Assembly (NCBI GenBank): GCA_029269725.1
Contig: JARJHS010000004.1
Coordinates: forward strand, 124,001-188,000
Length of the DNA stretch: 64,000 bases
Direction of reading: 5' to 3'
DNA from: Pollutibacter soli
GTDB taxonomy: Bacteria > Bacteroidota > Bacteroidia > Chitinophagales > Chitinophagaceae
Positions 1 to 6,874 of the stretch are shown here, one piece after another. The stretch's first letter is position 1. Every line of letters starts with the position of its first letter. Position numbers and translations under genes: made by a program. Under the pieces are notes generated by a model that searched no databases, was not told the origin of the DNA, and was given only the letters and a program-made list of their open reading frames with translations.

Positions 1-2
1 AG

Positions 3-140
3 CTTGAAACAAGGTTTAGTCAGAAGTTGAATTCTACCAAACTTGGAATAGAAATTAAAAAGCTAGGCGGGGAACGTTTTAGTGTTCGGCGGAATGGTGC
101 GGTGGTAAAGGTTTACAGGCTAATTGACAAAAACCCGTAG
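3..140 (+). CDS. C-terminal fragment of a phage/mobile-element protein, possibly primase or helicase
   Basis: An open frame enters from the left edge and gives 45 residues before TAG. The tail is basic and includes the stretch IKKLGGERFSVRRNGAVV. Such short winged-helix-like tails are found at the C-terminus of phage and plasmid primase/helicase proteins, and the gene lies upstream of phage packaging genes. That is the only basis for the suggested function; the catalytic part is outside the window. The final codons overlap the first GTAGAC repeat. Confidence 0.45.
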   Translation, partial: LETRFSQKLNSTKLGIEIKKLGGERFSVRRNGAVVKVYRLIDKNP

Positions 141-237
141 ACAGGTAGACGGCATGTAGACGGCATTTTACAGGGTGCTGTCTACACGTCAAACGTAATG
201 GCAGTGTGGGTTATAATAGAATTGTAGACAGGTAGAC
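137..237. repeat. GTAGAC direct repeat cluster
   Basis: The 14-mer GTAGACAGGTAGAC occurs at 137-150 and again at 224-237. Extra GTAGAC copies lie at 156-161, in inverted form (GTCTAC) at 180-185, and once more near 583. Clustered short repeats between a replication-type gene and small regulatory genes resemble iterons or operator arrays of phages and plasmids. This is inference. The gap 141-608 otherwise holds no gene I can support. Confidence 0.6.
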
Positions 238-321
238 AACAATAATAAATATTAGATATAAAATAAAGAGAAGGTGAATAGACGCAGCACGTACACTGTT
301 TTTTCCAACTTATAGAAAGTA

Positions 322-348
322 GCTGACTACGCTGACTACGCTGACTAC
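322..348. repeat. Three tandem 9-bp repeats (GCTGACTAC)
   Basis: GCTGACTAC is repeated three times without interruption at 322-330, 331-339 and 340-348. It lies in the same gene-free stretch as the GTAGAC repeats, and its GACTAC part is close to their inverted form GTCTAC. It may be a protein-binding array or a slippage-prone microsatellite. Confidence 0.7.
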
Positions 349-608
349 ATTTCTTTTGATTTGGTACACCACCACACCCACCTTTCACCACACAGGACAT
401 TAGAGAGAAGATTAACCGCGTAAACAGGCTATTCTATTGGGTTCGATTCTAAACGGGAATAAATTACGGTATTGATAATGAGCTAATTAATATTTAGGAG
501 GTCCTATAATTAGCCGGTGTGTTAGTCAAACTGAAAATAATCCTGTTTTAAATTTAATACAACAGCATCTCCCGCATTTATTGTAGACAGTTCAAAACGG
601 ATTTCAGT

Positions 609-773
609 ATGAGCGAACAAAAGAAAGCGAAGCAATCTAAACCGATCAGCTTCAGATTGAATGAAAAGTTTAATGCTATCCTGGAAAAGAAATACCAGGA
701 CAGCGAGATAAGCAAGTATGGCAACAAATCCTTGTTTGTCCGGAAAGTGGTTATGGAAGCACTCGAAAAATAA
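609..773 (+). CDS. Small ribbon-helix-helix-like DNA-binding protein
   Basis: This 54-residue ORF starts at ATG 609 and ends with TAA 771-773. A lysine-rich N-terminus is followed by a strand-like segment ISFRLNEKFNAIL and two predicted helices ending in FVRKVVMEALEK. This is the size and pattern of ribbon-helix-helix (Arc/MetJ or MobC-like) proteins, which bind operators or origins as dimers. It sits just downstream of the GTAGAC and GCTGACTAC repeats, so binding to those sites is a reasonable guess. A longer frame beginning at 718 overlaps its 3' part, but the downstream gene more likely starts at 784. Confidence 0.5.
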   Translation: MSEQKKAKQSKPISFRLNEKFNAILEKKYQDSEISKYGNKSLFVRKVVMEALEK

Positions 774-783
774 TCAGCGTACT

Positions 784-984
784 ATGAAGCATAGAAACTT
801 CACGTATTTCACGATTCCAGGCGATTCTGACCACGTTATTCACGAAGGCAAGCGAATAACCAGAGAAGAATTAAACGCCCTCAGAAGCGACTTAGAGAGG
901 CATTACGACCTATCTGTCATCTGTGTAGGGTTTAAGGATAGCCAGTACCGTACACCGTTAGTTAAAGAACGAAACAATTTTTAA
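784..984 (+). CDS. Hypothetical small phage protein
   Basis: A 66-residue ORF whose ATG lies 10 bp after the stop of the preceding ribbon-helix-helix gene. The frame is open further upstream, to an ATG at 718, but that extension would run through the neighbour, so 784 is preferred. It is a mixed alpha/beta charged protein with no recognised motif. It belongs to a tight same-strand run leading to the terminase genes, so a phage accessory role is likely. The function is unknown. Confidence 0.5.
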   Translation: MKHRNFTYFTIPGDSDHVIHEGKRITREELNALRSDLERHYDLSVICVGFKDSQYRTPLVKERNNF

Positions 985-993
985 ATAAATCGT

Positions 994-1494
994 ATGGGCA
1001 TATTTAATACTAAAAAGAAATTGACTCCTGAAGAAGGATTATCAGCAATCAGGCAAATAATGAAGTTCGATGAACCCGCACCCGGAGCGAAACCAGAAGT
1101 AAAGCCGGAAGTGAAACCAACTGAGCAACCTAGTTCAACAGAGATCCTGGGAAGACTGGACCTGCTTACTCAAGCAGTTTTAAAGCTTGTACAGAAGCTT
1201 GACACAGTATCACAAACACAGGAGCAAATGAAACAGCAGATGTCAGCAAAGTTCCAGGTGGAAAAACCAAAGCCTGTAGAACCTTGGCCAGTAGAACTCG
1301 AACGAAAAAAGCATGACCGTGCACTTGAAAAATCTGCAGTAGGTATGACTGTTTTTCTTGCTAACAAGGCAAAAAAAGAACAGGATTTTAGGGAGAAAGC
1401 AAGTAAAAGATTAAAAGAACTACAGGCCGAATATCCCAGCAATCCAGAAGCAGTTAACGCGGCAATGATGCGAGAATTCATATTTCAGCAATGA
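994..1494 (+). CDS. Hypothetical coiled-coil phage protein
   Basis: A 166-residue protein starting 9 bp after the previous stop. Residues 30-50 hold a Pro/Lys/Glu-rich linker with a PEVK-type repeat (KPEVKPEVKP). Residues about 55-95 look like an amphipathic helix with heptad-like Leu/Val spacing, and a long charged helix occupies about 105-160. No enzymatic motif is visible. The stop overlaps the start of the next ORF (ATGA), a sign of translational coupling. Position just before the terminase genes suggests a phage structural or packaging accessory protein. Confidence 0.55.
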   Translation: MGIFNTKKKLTPEEGLSAIRQIMKFDEPAPGAKPEVKPEVKPTEQPSSTEILGRLDLLTQAVLKLVQKLDTVSQTQEQMKQQMSAKFQVEKPKPVEPWPVELERKKHDRALEKSAVGMTVFLANKAKKEQDFREKASKRLKELQAEYPSNPEAVNAAMMREFIFQQ

Positions 1495-1694
1495 GGACGC
1501 CAAGTAATATCCCCGGATATCAGGAACTACTGAAGGAGTTCAAAAAACTTCTCAGGCTGTGTGAGGAATGGAGCACTATTCCGGAAGAAGGCGAAGACTC
1601 AGAGGAGAGAAAAATCTTCCGTAGACGGTTTGAAAATTTAAATATCAAGATCAGTAGGAACGGACTAAGAATATTGAACGAATCTTCTTTCTAA
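1491..1694 (+). CDS. Hypothetical small phage protein
   Basis: A 67-residue acidic/basic helical protein. Its ATG overlaps the TGA of the upstream ORF by four bases, so the two are probably co-translated. No family is recognised. It lies 64 bp before the terminase small subunit gene. Confidence 0.5.
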   Translation: MRTPSNIPGYQELLKEFKKLLRLCEEWSTIPEEGEDSEERKIFRRRFENLNIKISRNGLRILNESSF

Positions 1695-1758
1695 TGTGGG
1701 AAGCTTTCATGGTACGGCCGACCAATGTCTATAGTTGGCTCTTTTTAAAATTTAAAGT

Positions 1759-2166
1759 ATGAGTGCAAAGAAATATACTAACGGTGGCGATATCTGGGCA
1801 AAGTGGTTGCTGTATAAGAAAACTTGTGAAGCAGGTAAGAGGAAACAGCACGCAAGTGCGGGTAAGGTAGTAACCATTAGAGAGCCGCTCATTCCGACAC
1901 TTGGGAGTTTCTTGGATTATCTCGGTGTTAGTCATCCGACATGGAAAAGCTATCGGACTAAACCCGCATATAGAAACGAGTGTAATCAGGTTATGGAAGC
2001 AATCCAGGCAAGATTAGAAAGGGCACTCGTAAATAATGAGGGTAATGTCAGCGGATTGAAGCTTGCACTTTCTTATAACTACGGCTGGAAGGAAACGTCA
2101 GCAGTTGAAACCAATGGAAAGCTTGAAATAAAAGTCACTTACAAGAAAGGAAAAACAACTTTGTGA
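1759..2166 (+). CDS. Phage terminase small subunit-like protein
   Basis: A 135-residue protein. In tailed phages the small terminase recognises packaging sites and recruits the large subunit. Supporting features are the size, a helical DNA-binding-type core (LGSFLDYLGVSHPTWKSY, then a long helix near MEAIQARLERALVN), the segment LKLALSYNYGWKE typical of small-terminase proteins that load onto DNA, and above all its position immediately upstream of terL. Its TGA overlaps the GTG start of terL (GTGA). Assignment rests mainly on context. Confidence 0.72.
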   Translation: MSAKKYTNGGDIWAKWLLYKKTCEAGKRKQHASAGKVVTIREPLIPTLGSFLDYLGVSHPTWKSYRTKPAYRNECNQVMEAIQARLERALVNNEGNVSGLKLALSYNYGWKETSAVETNGKLEIKVTYKKGKTTL

Positions 2167-3350
2167 TTGTCGAAGTAGAACTTGCGGAGCCTCATTTTAA
2201 CCAAAGAGAAATACTTAAATGTAAATCCAGGTTTATTGTCGTTATGTGCGGGAGGCGGTTCGGTAAAAGTGAACTTGCTCTGAATATACTTATAACAAAT
2301 GCTCTGGCGGGAAATCGTGTTGCTTATGTGACACCAAATTATAAACTAGCTAAGAAGTTTTTTGATGCACTTCTCAATACATTACCTGCATTGATTGGAG
2401 AGTTCAATAAAACAGACCTTGAAGGGAAACTACTTTCCGGAGGTGAGATCCAATTTTTTACAGGCGAGCGACTGGATAACTTTCGAAGTTTAAAATTTCA
2501 TGTTGTCATAATTGACGAATCTTCATTTATTCCTGATCTGGAAAATGGTTGGAATAATGCTATACGGGCAACCCTAACCGATTATAAAGGGAAAGCGTAC
2601 TTCTTAAGTACACCTAGAGGTAAGAACTTTTTTTATTCCTTATACCTAAAAGGAATTAACGGAGAACCAGACTGGACCAGCTTCAAGTTCACCTCTTACG
2701 ATAATCCCTACCTGGATAAAAACGAGCTTGACTTAATTAAAGACTCATTACCGGCGGCAGTATTCGAACAGGAGTATATGGCTAATCCAGCAGAAAACGC
2801 AGCTAATCCATTCGGAACGGAGTATATAAACAGGTGTATTGAACCTATTAGTAATCATCCTGTAGTTTGTTACGGAATTGATCTTGCAAAGTCCGAAGAT
2901 TTCACGGTTATAATTGGCCTTGATAAATACGGATCTGTTTGCTATTTCGACCGATTCCAAAGAGACTGGCGGCACACTATTAAAGAAATACTTCAACTGC
3001 CTGCAATTGTAAAGACAAGATGCCTGGTTGACAGTACAGGTGTAGGAGACGCAATTGTTGAAGAACTTCAAACCAATTTGAAATTAGTTGAGGGCTTCAA
3101 GTTTTCGAGTTCATCCAAACAACAATTAATGGAAGGGCTTGTAAAGGCAATTCAAAAAAGAGAAATCACTTTCCCGGCTGGACCGATTACGAACGAACTA
3201 CACATATTCGAGTACGTCTTTCATAATTCAATTACTAAGTATTCGGCACCATCAGGATTTCACGATGACTGTGTTATGGCTCTTGCTTTAGCTGTGAAAT
3301 GTATGGGACTGGCAAAGCCTGTGACTTATGGGAGGTATTCAATTATATAA
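2163..3350 (+). CDS. Phage terminase large subunit
   Basis: A 395-residue ATPase/nuclease motor that packages DNA into phage heads. The N-terminal ATPase has Walker A GRRFGKS at residues 30-36 and Walker B VVIIDE ending at D118-E119. The C-terminal RNase H-like nuclease begins near GIDLAKSEDFTV (about 238), continues with LVDSTGVGD (about 287) and ends with an acidic HDDCVMAL motif (about 369). All key acidic residues appear present and the length is close to normal, so the gene looks intact. The start is GTG, overlapping terS. The expected portal and head genes do not follow; only a short remnant does, so the phage is not complete here. Confidence 0.9.
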   Translation: MIVEVELAEPHFNQREILKCKSRFIVVMCGRRFGKSELALNILITNALAGNRVAYVTPNYKLAKKFFDALLNTLPALIGEFNKTDLEGKLLSGGEIQFFTGERLDNFRSLKFHVVIIDESSFIPDLENGWNNAIRATLTDYKGKAYFLSTPRGKNFFYSLYLKGINGEPDWTSFKFTSYDNPYLDKNELDLIKDSLPAAVFEQEYMANPAENAANPFGTEYINRCIEPISNHPVVCYGIDLAKSEDFTVIIGLDKYGSVCYFDRFQRDWRHTIKEILQLPAIVKTRCLVDSTGVGDAIVEELQTNLKLVEGFKFSSSSKQQLMEGLVKAIQKREITFPAGPITNELHIFEYVFHNSITKYSAPSGFHDDCVMALALAVKCMGLAKPVTYGRYSII

Positions 3351-3452
3351 TCCGTACCAGCAGACGGTTTATCGATTACAACGATCACTGATGGTACTTC
3401 GACTGACCTTGTCGGTAATGGAACGGTGTGGGTAGCGACTGGAGTTTATTGA
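3351..3452 (+). pseudogene. C-terminal remnant of a deleted phage gene
   Basis: The frame stays open for 33 codons immediately after the terL stop and then ends at TGA 3450-3452. The residues include ADGLSITTITDG and GNGTVWVATGVY, a Gly/Thr-rich beta pattern usual at the ends of phage head-decoration or tail-fibre proteins. There is no start codon of its own in a sensible place. The simplest reading is a deletion that joined the end of terL to the tail of a distant phage gene. The following stretch to 3714 holds no supported gene. Confidence 0.45.
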
Positions 3453-3714
3453 TTGCTAGATGTAAAATGCCCATCATTAAGATGCGGTAATAGATAGTCC
3501 TCAATATGTGGTATGACAAACACCAAAGGTTGAAAGTTCGAGATTTGCATTCCAGTGGATAACTAATTCCACCAAACTTATCTTTGAATATTTTTCAATA
3601 AACGAGTGTTTTATTTAACTTTTGTATCGTTTTATGAAATAAGATAAAAGGAATATCGTTTTAATAAACTATTTGAACTAACTTCTTAGGACTTAACCTA
3701 ATTTTATTAAAATT

Positions 3715-3930
3715 ATGGAGAACGAAGCAAGCAAAGTGGTAGCAAATTTAAACGAAAAGCAGGCAAAAATGCTTGATGCTATTATTATTGCCGCTGAAAA
3801 AAGAGGAAAAATTGCTTCTGTTATCGTCGGTGGCCAAACATATAAAATTCATTCTTCCAACAATTTCGTTATAAGTGAGAAAGATCCTCCAGAATATATT
3901 ACAAGTAGAATTGTAACTTCTGAGAAATAA
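3715..3930 (+). CDS. Hypothetical 71-aa protein coupled to a membrane protein
   Basis: An acidic/basic small protein with an N-terminal helix (NLNEKQAKMLDAIIIAAEKRG) followed by a strand-rich part (ASVIVGGQTYKIHSS). It is not recognised. Its TAA shares a base with the ATG of the next gene (TAATG), so the two are probably co-translated and may act together. The DNA is more AT-rich than the chromosomal genes beyond the tRNA, as expected for cargo of a mobile element. Confidence 0.55.
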   Translation: MENEASKVVANLNEKQAKMLDAIIIAAEKRGKIASVIVGGQTYKIHSSNNFVISEKDPPEYITSRIVTSEK

Positions 3931-4829
3931 TGAATTTTCTACTTGGAACAATAATAATTATTCTCCTTTTATTCCCTGGATTTCTTTTTCGATCTGTTTA
4001 CCTAAATGTAGAGCATGGCAGAACTTTCAAATCTTCCCTAGTTGAGGAATTGTTATTCTCGTTGGTGCCTAACGTTTTAATTCACTCATGTCTACTTTTA
4101 TTTATTCTAAATCGGACAGATTTTTCTCTGGATGGCTTTTATTTAATTCTCATTAATCATCGTGACGGCACTGATTATTTAGATATCTGGGAGATTTTAT
4201 TTTTTTTACTTTATTGTCTTACAAGTTTTTTCGTTGCAATTGTCACGGGATATTTTTTTAGACTCTTAAGCGTCGGGCAAAATTGGCAAATTAATATACC
4301 GATATTCAGAATAAGAAATGAATGGTATTATACTCTTGCAGGACAGTATTTACAACCTCCTTTACGTTCAACAATTTTTCAGCGAATATTTTTAAGAAGA
4401 TTTAGAAGACAATTTGTAAGGCCAGATAGAATATTAATAGATGCGCTTGTTGAAATTAATAAGGAGGCGTTCTTGTATCGTGGAAGATTAGAAAGATTTG
4501 TTTTGTCCAAGGAAGATGGGATTGATCGATTGTATTTAACAGATGTAAAAAGACGGAAATTTTCTGATGAAAAGCCCGATGTAAAATCAGAAAGAGAAAA
4601 GTTGGAGGAATTTGGTGAACTAGATAAATTACTTGATAGTCCTATTAATATGGAAGATGTTTCAGAAAGCGATTCAGCGGCTTTAATGGAATTGTTAATC
4701 GATAAAAGGTATTATAATATTCCAGGCAACAACCTTATTTTGCCTTATAGCGAGATTAAAAATCTAAATATAATCTACATTTTTCTTGATCCAGTCCAAC
4801 GATTAAATTCAAGTATCCCAACAATATAA
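3930..4829 (+). CDS. Multi-pass membrane protein with cytoplasmic C-terminal domain (DUF6338-like?)
   Basis: A 299-residue protein. Hydrophobic segments lie at about residues 2-22, 43-62 and 86-112, followed by a basic region (RRFRRQF near 153) and a charged cytoplasmic domain from about 160 to the end, which contains the strand-like run YRGRLERFVLSKEDGIDRLYL. The architecture resembles DUF6338-type proteins (N-terminal membrane helices plus a small beta domain), but I cannot confirm the family. It is AT-rich, starts one base before the end of the upstream 71-aa gene, and faces the AlbA_2 gene convergently. A defence or superinfection-exclusion role is possible but unproven. Confidence 0.6.
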   Translation: MNFLLGTIIIILLLFPGFLFRSVYLNVEHGRTFKSSLVEELLFSLVPNVLIHSCLLLFILNRTDFSLDGFYLILINHRDGTDYLDIWEILFFLLYCLTSFFVAIVTGYFFRLLSVGQNWQINIPIFRIRNEWYYTLAGQYLQPPLRSTIFQRIFLRRFRRQFVRPDRILIDALVEINKEAFLYRGRLERFVLSKEDGIDRLYLTDVKRRKFSDEKPDVKSEREKLEEFGELDKLLDSPINMEDVSESDSAALMELLIDKRYYNIPGNNLILPYSEIKNLNIIYIFLDPVQRLNSSIPTI

Positions 4830-4862
4830 CACGAGTTACTTGGACCTGCCGAATTGGGTTTA

Positions 4863-5777
4863 TTAATCAATTAAATTTAATTCTATCGGAATGGATTCTT
4901 TTCTAGTGTTTTGAACGATAAAATTTTTCAACGTTGCTAATCTTCTGTTTCCGTTGAAGTGTAATATGTCTTTGTGTTTAAGTTCAGAATTTATTGCAGC
5001 ATGGGTAAAGTGGATTTTTAAATGTTCAAATTTGATTTCACCAGGAGAAACAACGAGAACACCAGAATACTGAAAATCCAGGGTGTAATAGTCATCAATT
5101 CTGTCACCAAATTTTAAAGTGAAAAAAATATCTTCGATCGCTAATGCCCTCGATCCAATATTTTCAAATGTAAAAGGCACCATGCAGAAAAGAGCACCAG
5201 AGAAATGCAAGTTGTATTTTGCTACTGTAATTGAAAGTTTGTATTCTGGTATTATGTTTTTTCTATCATAATACATCAACTCAATATCGCTTCTTGTAGC
5301 AATTCTGCATGTTTTTCCATATCGCACATAAATTTTATGTTCTTCGATAGTCTCATTTTCTTTTTTATCCCACTTTCTAAATTTTCTAATTATATGCGGT
5401 TTGTCTATTGACGGTGGGATGTGGATAACACTTAATAAATTACCTTCAAATACTACCTCATAAATGCTGAAATGGAATATTCTGTCTACTTCCTTATTTA
5501 CTAAATCCACCAAATCCGATTCATCTTTTAAATTTGAATCTTTTAGGGTAGCCTTTTGAAATCCTCTTTCTGCATGAAAACCAATAATAATAAATCCATC
5601 GGGGCCGAAAGAATTGGCAATAGCTGTCAGGTCCTTTAGGAACTCCATTATTTCCTTTGGATCTTTCAAATTGTACCATTGCAATTTGAATTCCACTTTT
5701 CTATACTCTTCATCACCTCCTTGACGTGCTAAGGCAATGTGTTGTCCAACAATTTTTTCAATTTCATCGTGTGTCAT
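4863..5777 (-). CDS. AlbA_2 (Schlafen-type) putative DNA-binding protein
   Basis: A 304-residue protein with an N-terminal AlbA_2 domain over about residues 20-165. Family hallmarks are VEFKLQ (about 28-33), the DLTAIANSFGPDGFIIIGF segment (about 48-66) and a late YVRYGKTCRIATRSDIE stretch. AlbA_2 domains occur in predicted transcriptional regulators and in phage-defence or tRNA-targeting proteins of the Schlafen group. The C-terminal 130 residues are beta-rich (LHFSGALFCMVPFTFENIG) and not recognised. It lies convergent to the membrane protein and next to tRNA-Arg, in AT-rich accessory DNA. Confidence 0.78.
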   Translation of the reverse strand: MTHDEIEKIVGQHIALARQGGDEEYRKVEFKLQWYNLKDPKEIMEFLKDLTAIANSFGPDGFIIIGFHAERGFQKATLKDSNLKDESDLVDLVNKEVDRIFHFSIYEVVFEGNLLSVIHIPPSIDKPHIIRKFRKWDKKENETIEEHKIYVRYGKTCRIATRSDIELMYYDRKNIIPEYKLSITVAKYNLHFSGALFCMVPFTFENIGSRALAIEDIFFTLKFGDRIDDYYTLDFQYSGVLVVSPGEIKFEHLKIHFTHAAINSELKHKDILHFNGNRRLATLKNFIVQNTRKESIPIELNLID

Positions 5778-5835
5778 AAAGATAAAAGCGCATCGACATC
5801 TGACTAATTAAACGACTAATAGCATGCATTAAAAA

Positions 5836-5862
5836 CTAAAAAACCCGCGTCTGTGGCGGGTT
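5836..5862 (-). terminator. Intrinsic terminator after tRNA-Arg
   Basis: Read on the minus strand, a 7-bp stem (AACCCGC / GCGGGTT, at 5856-5862 and 5842-5848) is followed by a run of T. It lies 14 bp past the 3' end of the tRNA gene and is placed to end its transcript. Confidence 0.75.
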
Positions 5863-5876
5863 CCATATTTTACTAG

Positions 5877-5948
5877 TGGTCTCGTCCGGAATCGAACCGG
5901 AACCAAGGGCTTCGGAGACCCCTATACTATCCATTGTACTACGAGACC
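5877..5948 (-). tRNA. tRNA-Arg (anticodon CCG)
   Basis: The minus strand folds into a full 72-nt cloverleaf. It has acceptor stem GGTCTCG/CGAGACC, D arm GTAC/GTAT, anticodon stem GGGGT/GCCCT with loop CTCCGAA (anticodon CCG, reading CGG Arg codons), and T arm TCCGG-TTCGATT-CCGGA. The 3' CCA is not encoded. The 3' end faces the phage-derived region on the left, the orientation expected if this tRNA served as an attachment site for that element. The matching distal att copy would be outside the window. Confidence 0.95.
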
Positions 5949-6066
5949 GTTAATTAAGTAAGAACTAAGGGATGAGAAATAGGAACTGCTAATAAATATC
6001 AGACAGCTTCAGATCAAACATCTCGTCTGTTTTCCAGCTTAATTTATAAAAGAACTTGACTGCCGG

Positions 6067-6094
6067 GAACTATGAACTATGAAGAATGAACCAG
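6067..6094. repeat. GAACTAT phrase repeat
   Basis: Two adjacent copies of GAACTAT followed by degenerate GAA(T)GAAC copies, in the gap before the marC stop codon. The same phrase recurs near 30.3, 30.5 and 31.3 kb, always in intergenic DNA. Confidence 0.6.
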
Positions 6095-6097
6095 CCC

Positions 6098-6676
6098 TCA
6101 CTTTATCAATCCTCCCACATTCGTCGTAAATATCTTCACGGCAATGGCGAGCAAAATTACACCAAAAAACTTTCGCACCGCTAATAATCCTCCGGGTCCG
6201 AGAAGCTTTTCTATTGGATTCAAAGATCTGAGTACGATAAATATGACGACCAGGTTCAATACAATGCCGAGGAGAACCGGAGTGATCGGATAGTTTGCGC
6301 GCAGAGACATAATCGTTGTCAGCGTCCCGGAACCAGCGATTAAGGGAAACGCAATAGGCACCAGTATTCCAGAACGCGGATCGGCTTCTGTTTTGAAAAA
6401 TTCAACTCCCAATACCATCTCAAGCCCAACAATAAAAATTACAATCGATCCCCCCACAGCAAATGAACGGACGTCCAGGCCAAGTATCGAAAGGAAATTT
6501 TCTCCGAGAAAGAGAAAGATGATCATCAGCGCACCGGAAATGATGGTTGCTTTAGCAGCATTCAGCTCACCCATTTTCTCGCGGTAGCTGATAAAAAGCG
6601 GAATCGATCCGATGATATCGATAACAGCAAACAGGGTAAAGGTCACTGTGATTAGTTCATCGAGGGTGAAACCCAT
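6098..6676 (-). CDS. MarC family integral membrane protein
   Basis: A 192-residue protein with six hydrophobic segments spread over its whole length (for example ITVTFTLFAVIDIIGSIPLF near the start and LGIVLNLVVIFIVL near 140). The early motif VIDIIGSIPLFISY and the central GLEMVLGVEFFK match MarC/YhgN proteins. These inner-membrane proteins were once linked to multiple antibiotic resistance, but their transport role is unsettled. It starts at an ATG and stands alone between the tRNA and the TonB receptor gene. Confidence 0.88.
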   Translation of the reverse strand: MGFTLDELITVTFTLFAVIDIIGSIPLFISYREKMGELNAAKATIISGALMIIFLFLGENFLSILGLDVRSFAVGGSIVIFIVGLEMVLGVEFFKTEADPRSGILVPIAFPLIAGSGTLTTIMSLRANYPITPVLLGIVLNLVVIFIVLRSLNPIEKLLGPGGLLAVRKFFGVILLAIAVKIFTTNVGGLIK

Positions 6677-6702
6677 ATTGACGTTTTTTCAAAGGTAAGT
6701 AA

Positions 6703-6868
6703 ACGTTCTACGTTTAACGTGAAACGTTGAACGTAGAACGTAATCGAATGCGGCTGGAATTTTTCTCCGGATTTTGATCGACAACCCAATGTTTGTCTTA
6801 TCACATTAGCACGGCATTGTACAATCTGAACAGCTTACGTTTAACGTTCAACGTTATACGTTTAACCT
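6703..6868. repeat. Intergenic AACGT phrase repeats with inverted arms
   Basis: ACGTTCTACGTT at 6703-6714 pairs perfectly with AACGTAGAACGT at 6730-6741, and the loop itself carries AACGTGAAACGTT. A second cluster of AACGT/ACGTTTAAC units lies at about 6837-6868, directly before the TonB receptor stop codon. The arrangement is two AACGT-rich clusters about 100 bp apart. It is not coding. Confidence 0.7.
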
Positions 6869-6874
6869 ATTGAT

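Noticed and set aside
182-400. 72-codon ORF on the minus strand
   Set aside because: Cys-rich, low-complexity translation across the tandem repeats; no ribosome binding site or family resemblance.
1-5876. Complete functional prophage
   Set aside because: No integrase, portal, capsid, tail or lysis genes are in the window, and the DNA after terL is a fragment followed by cargo genes.
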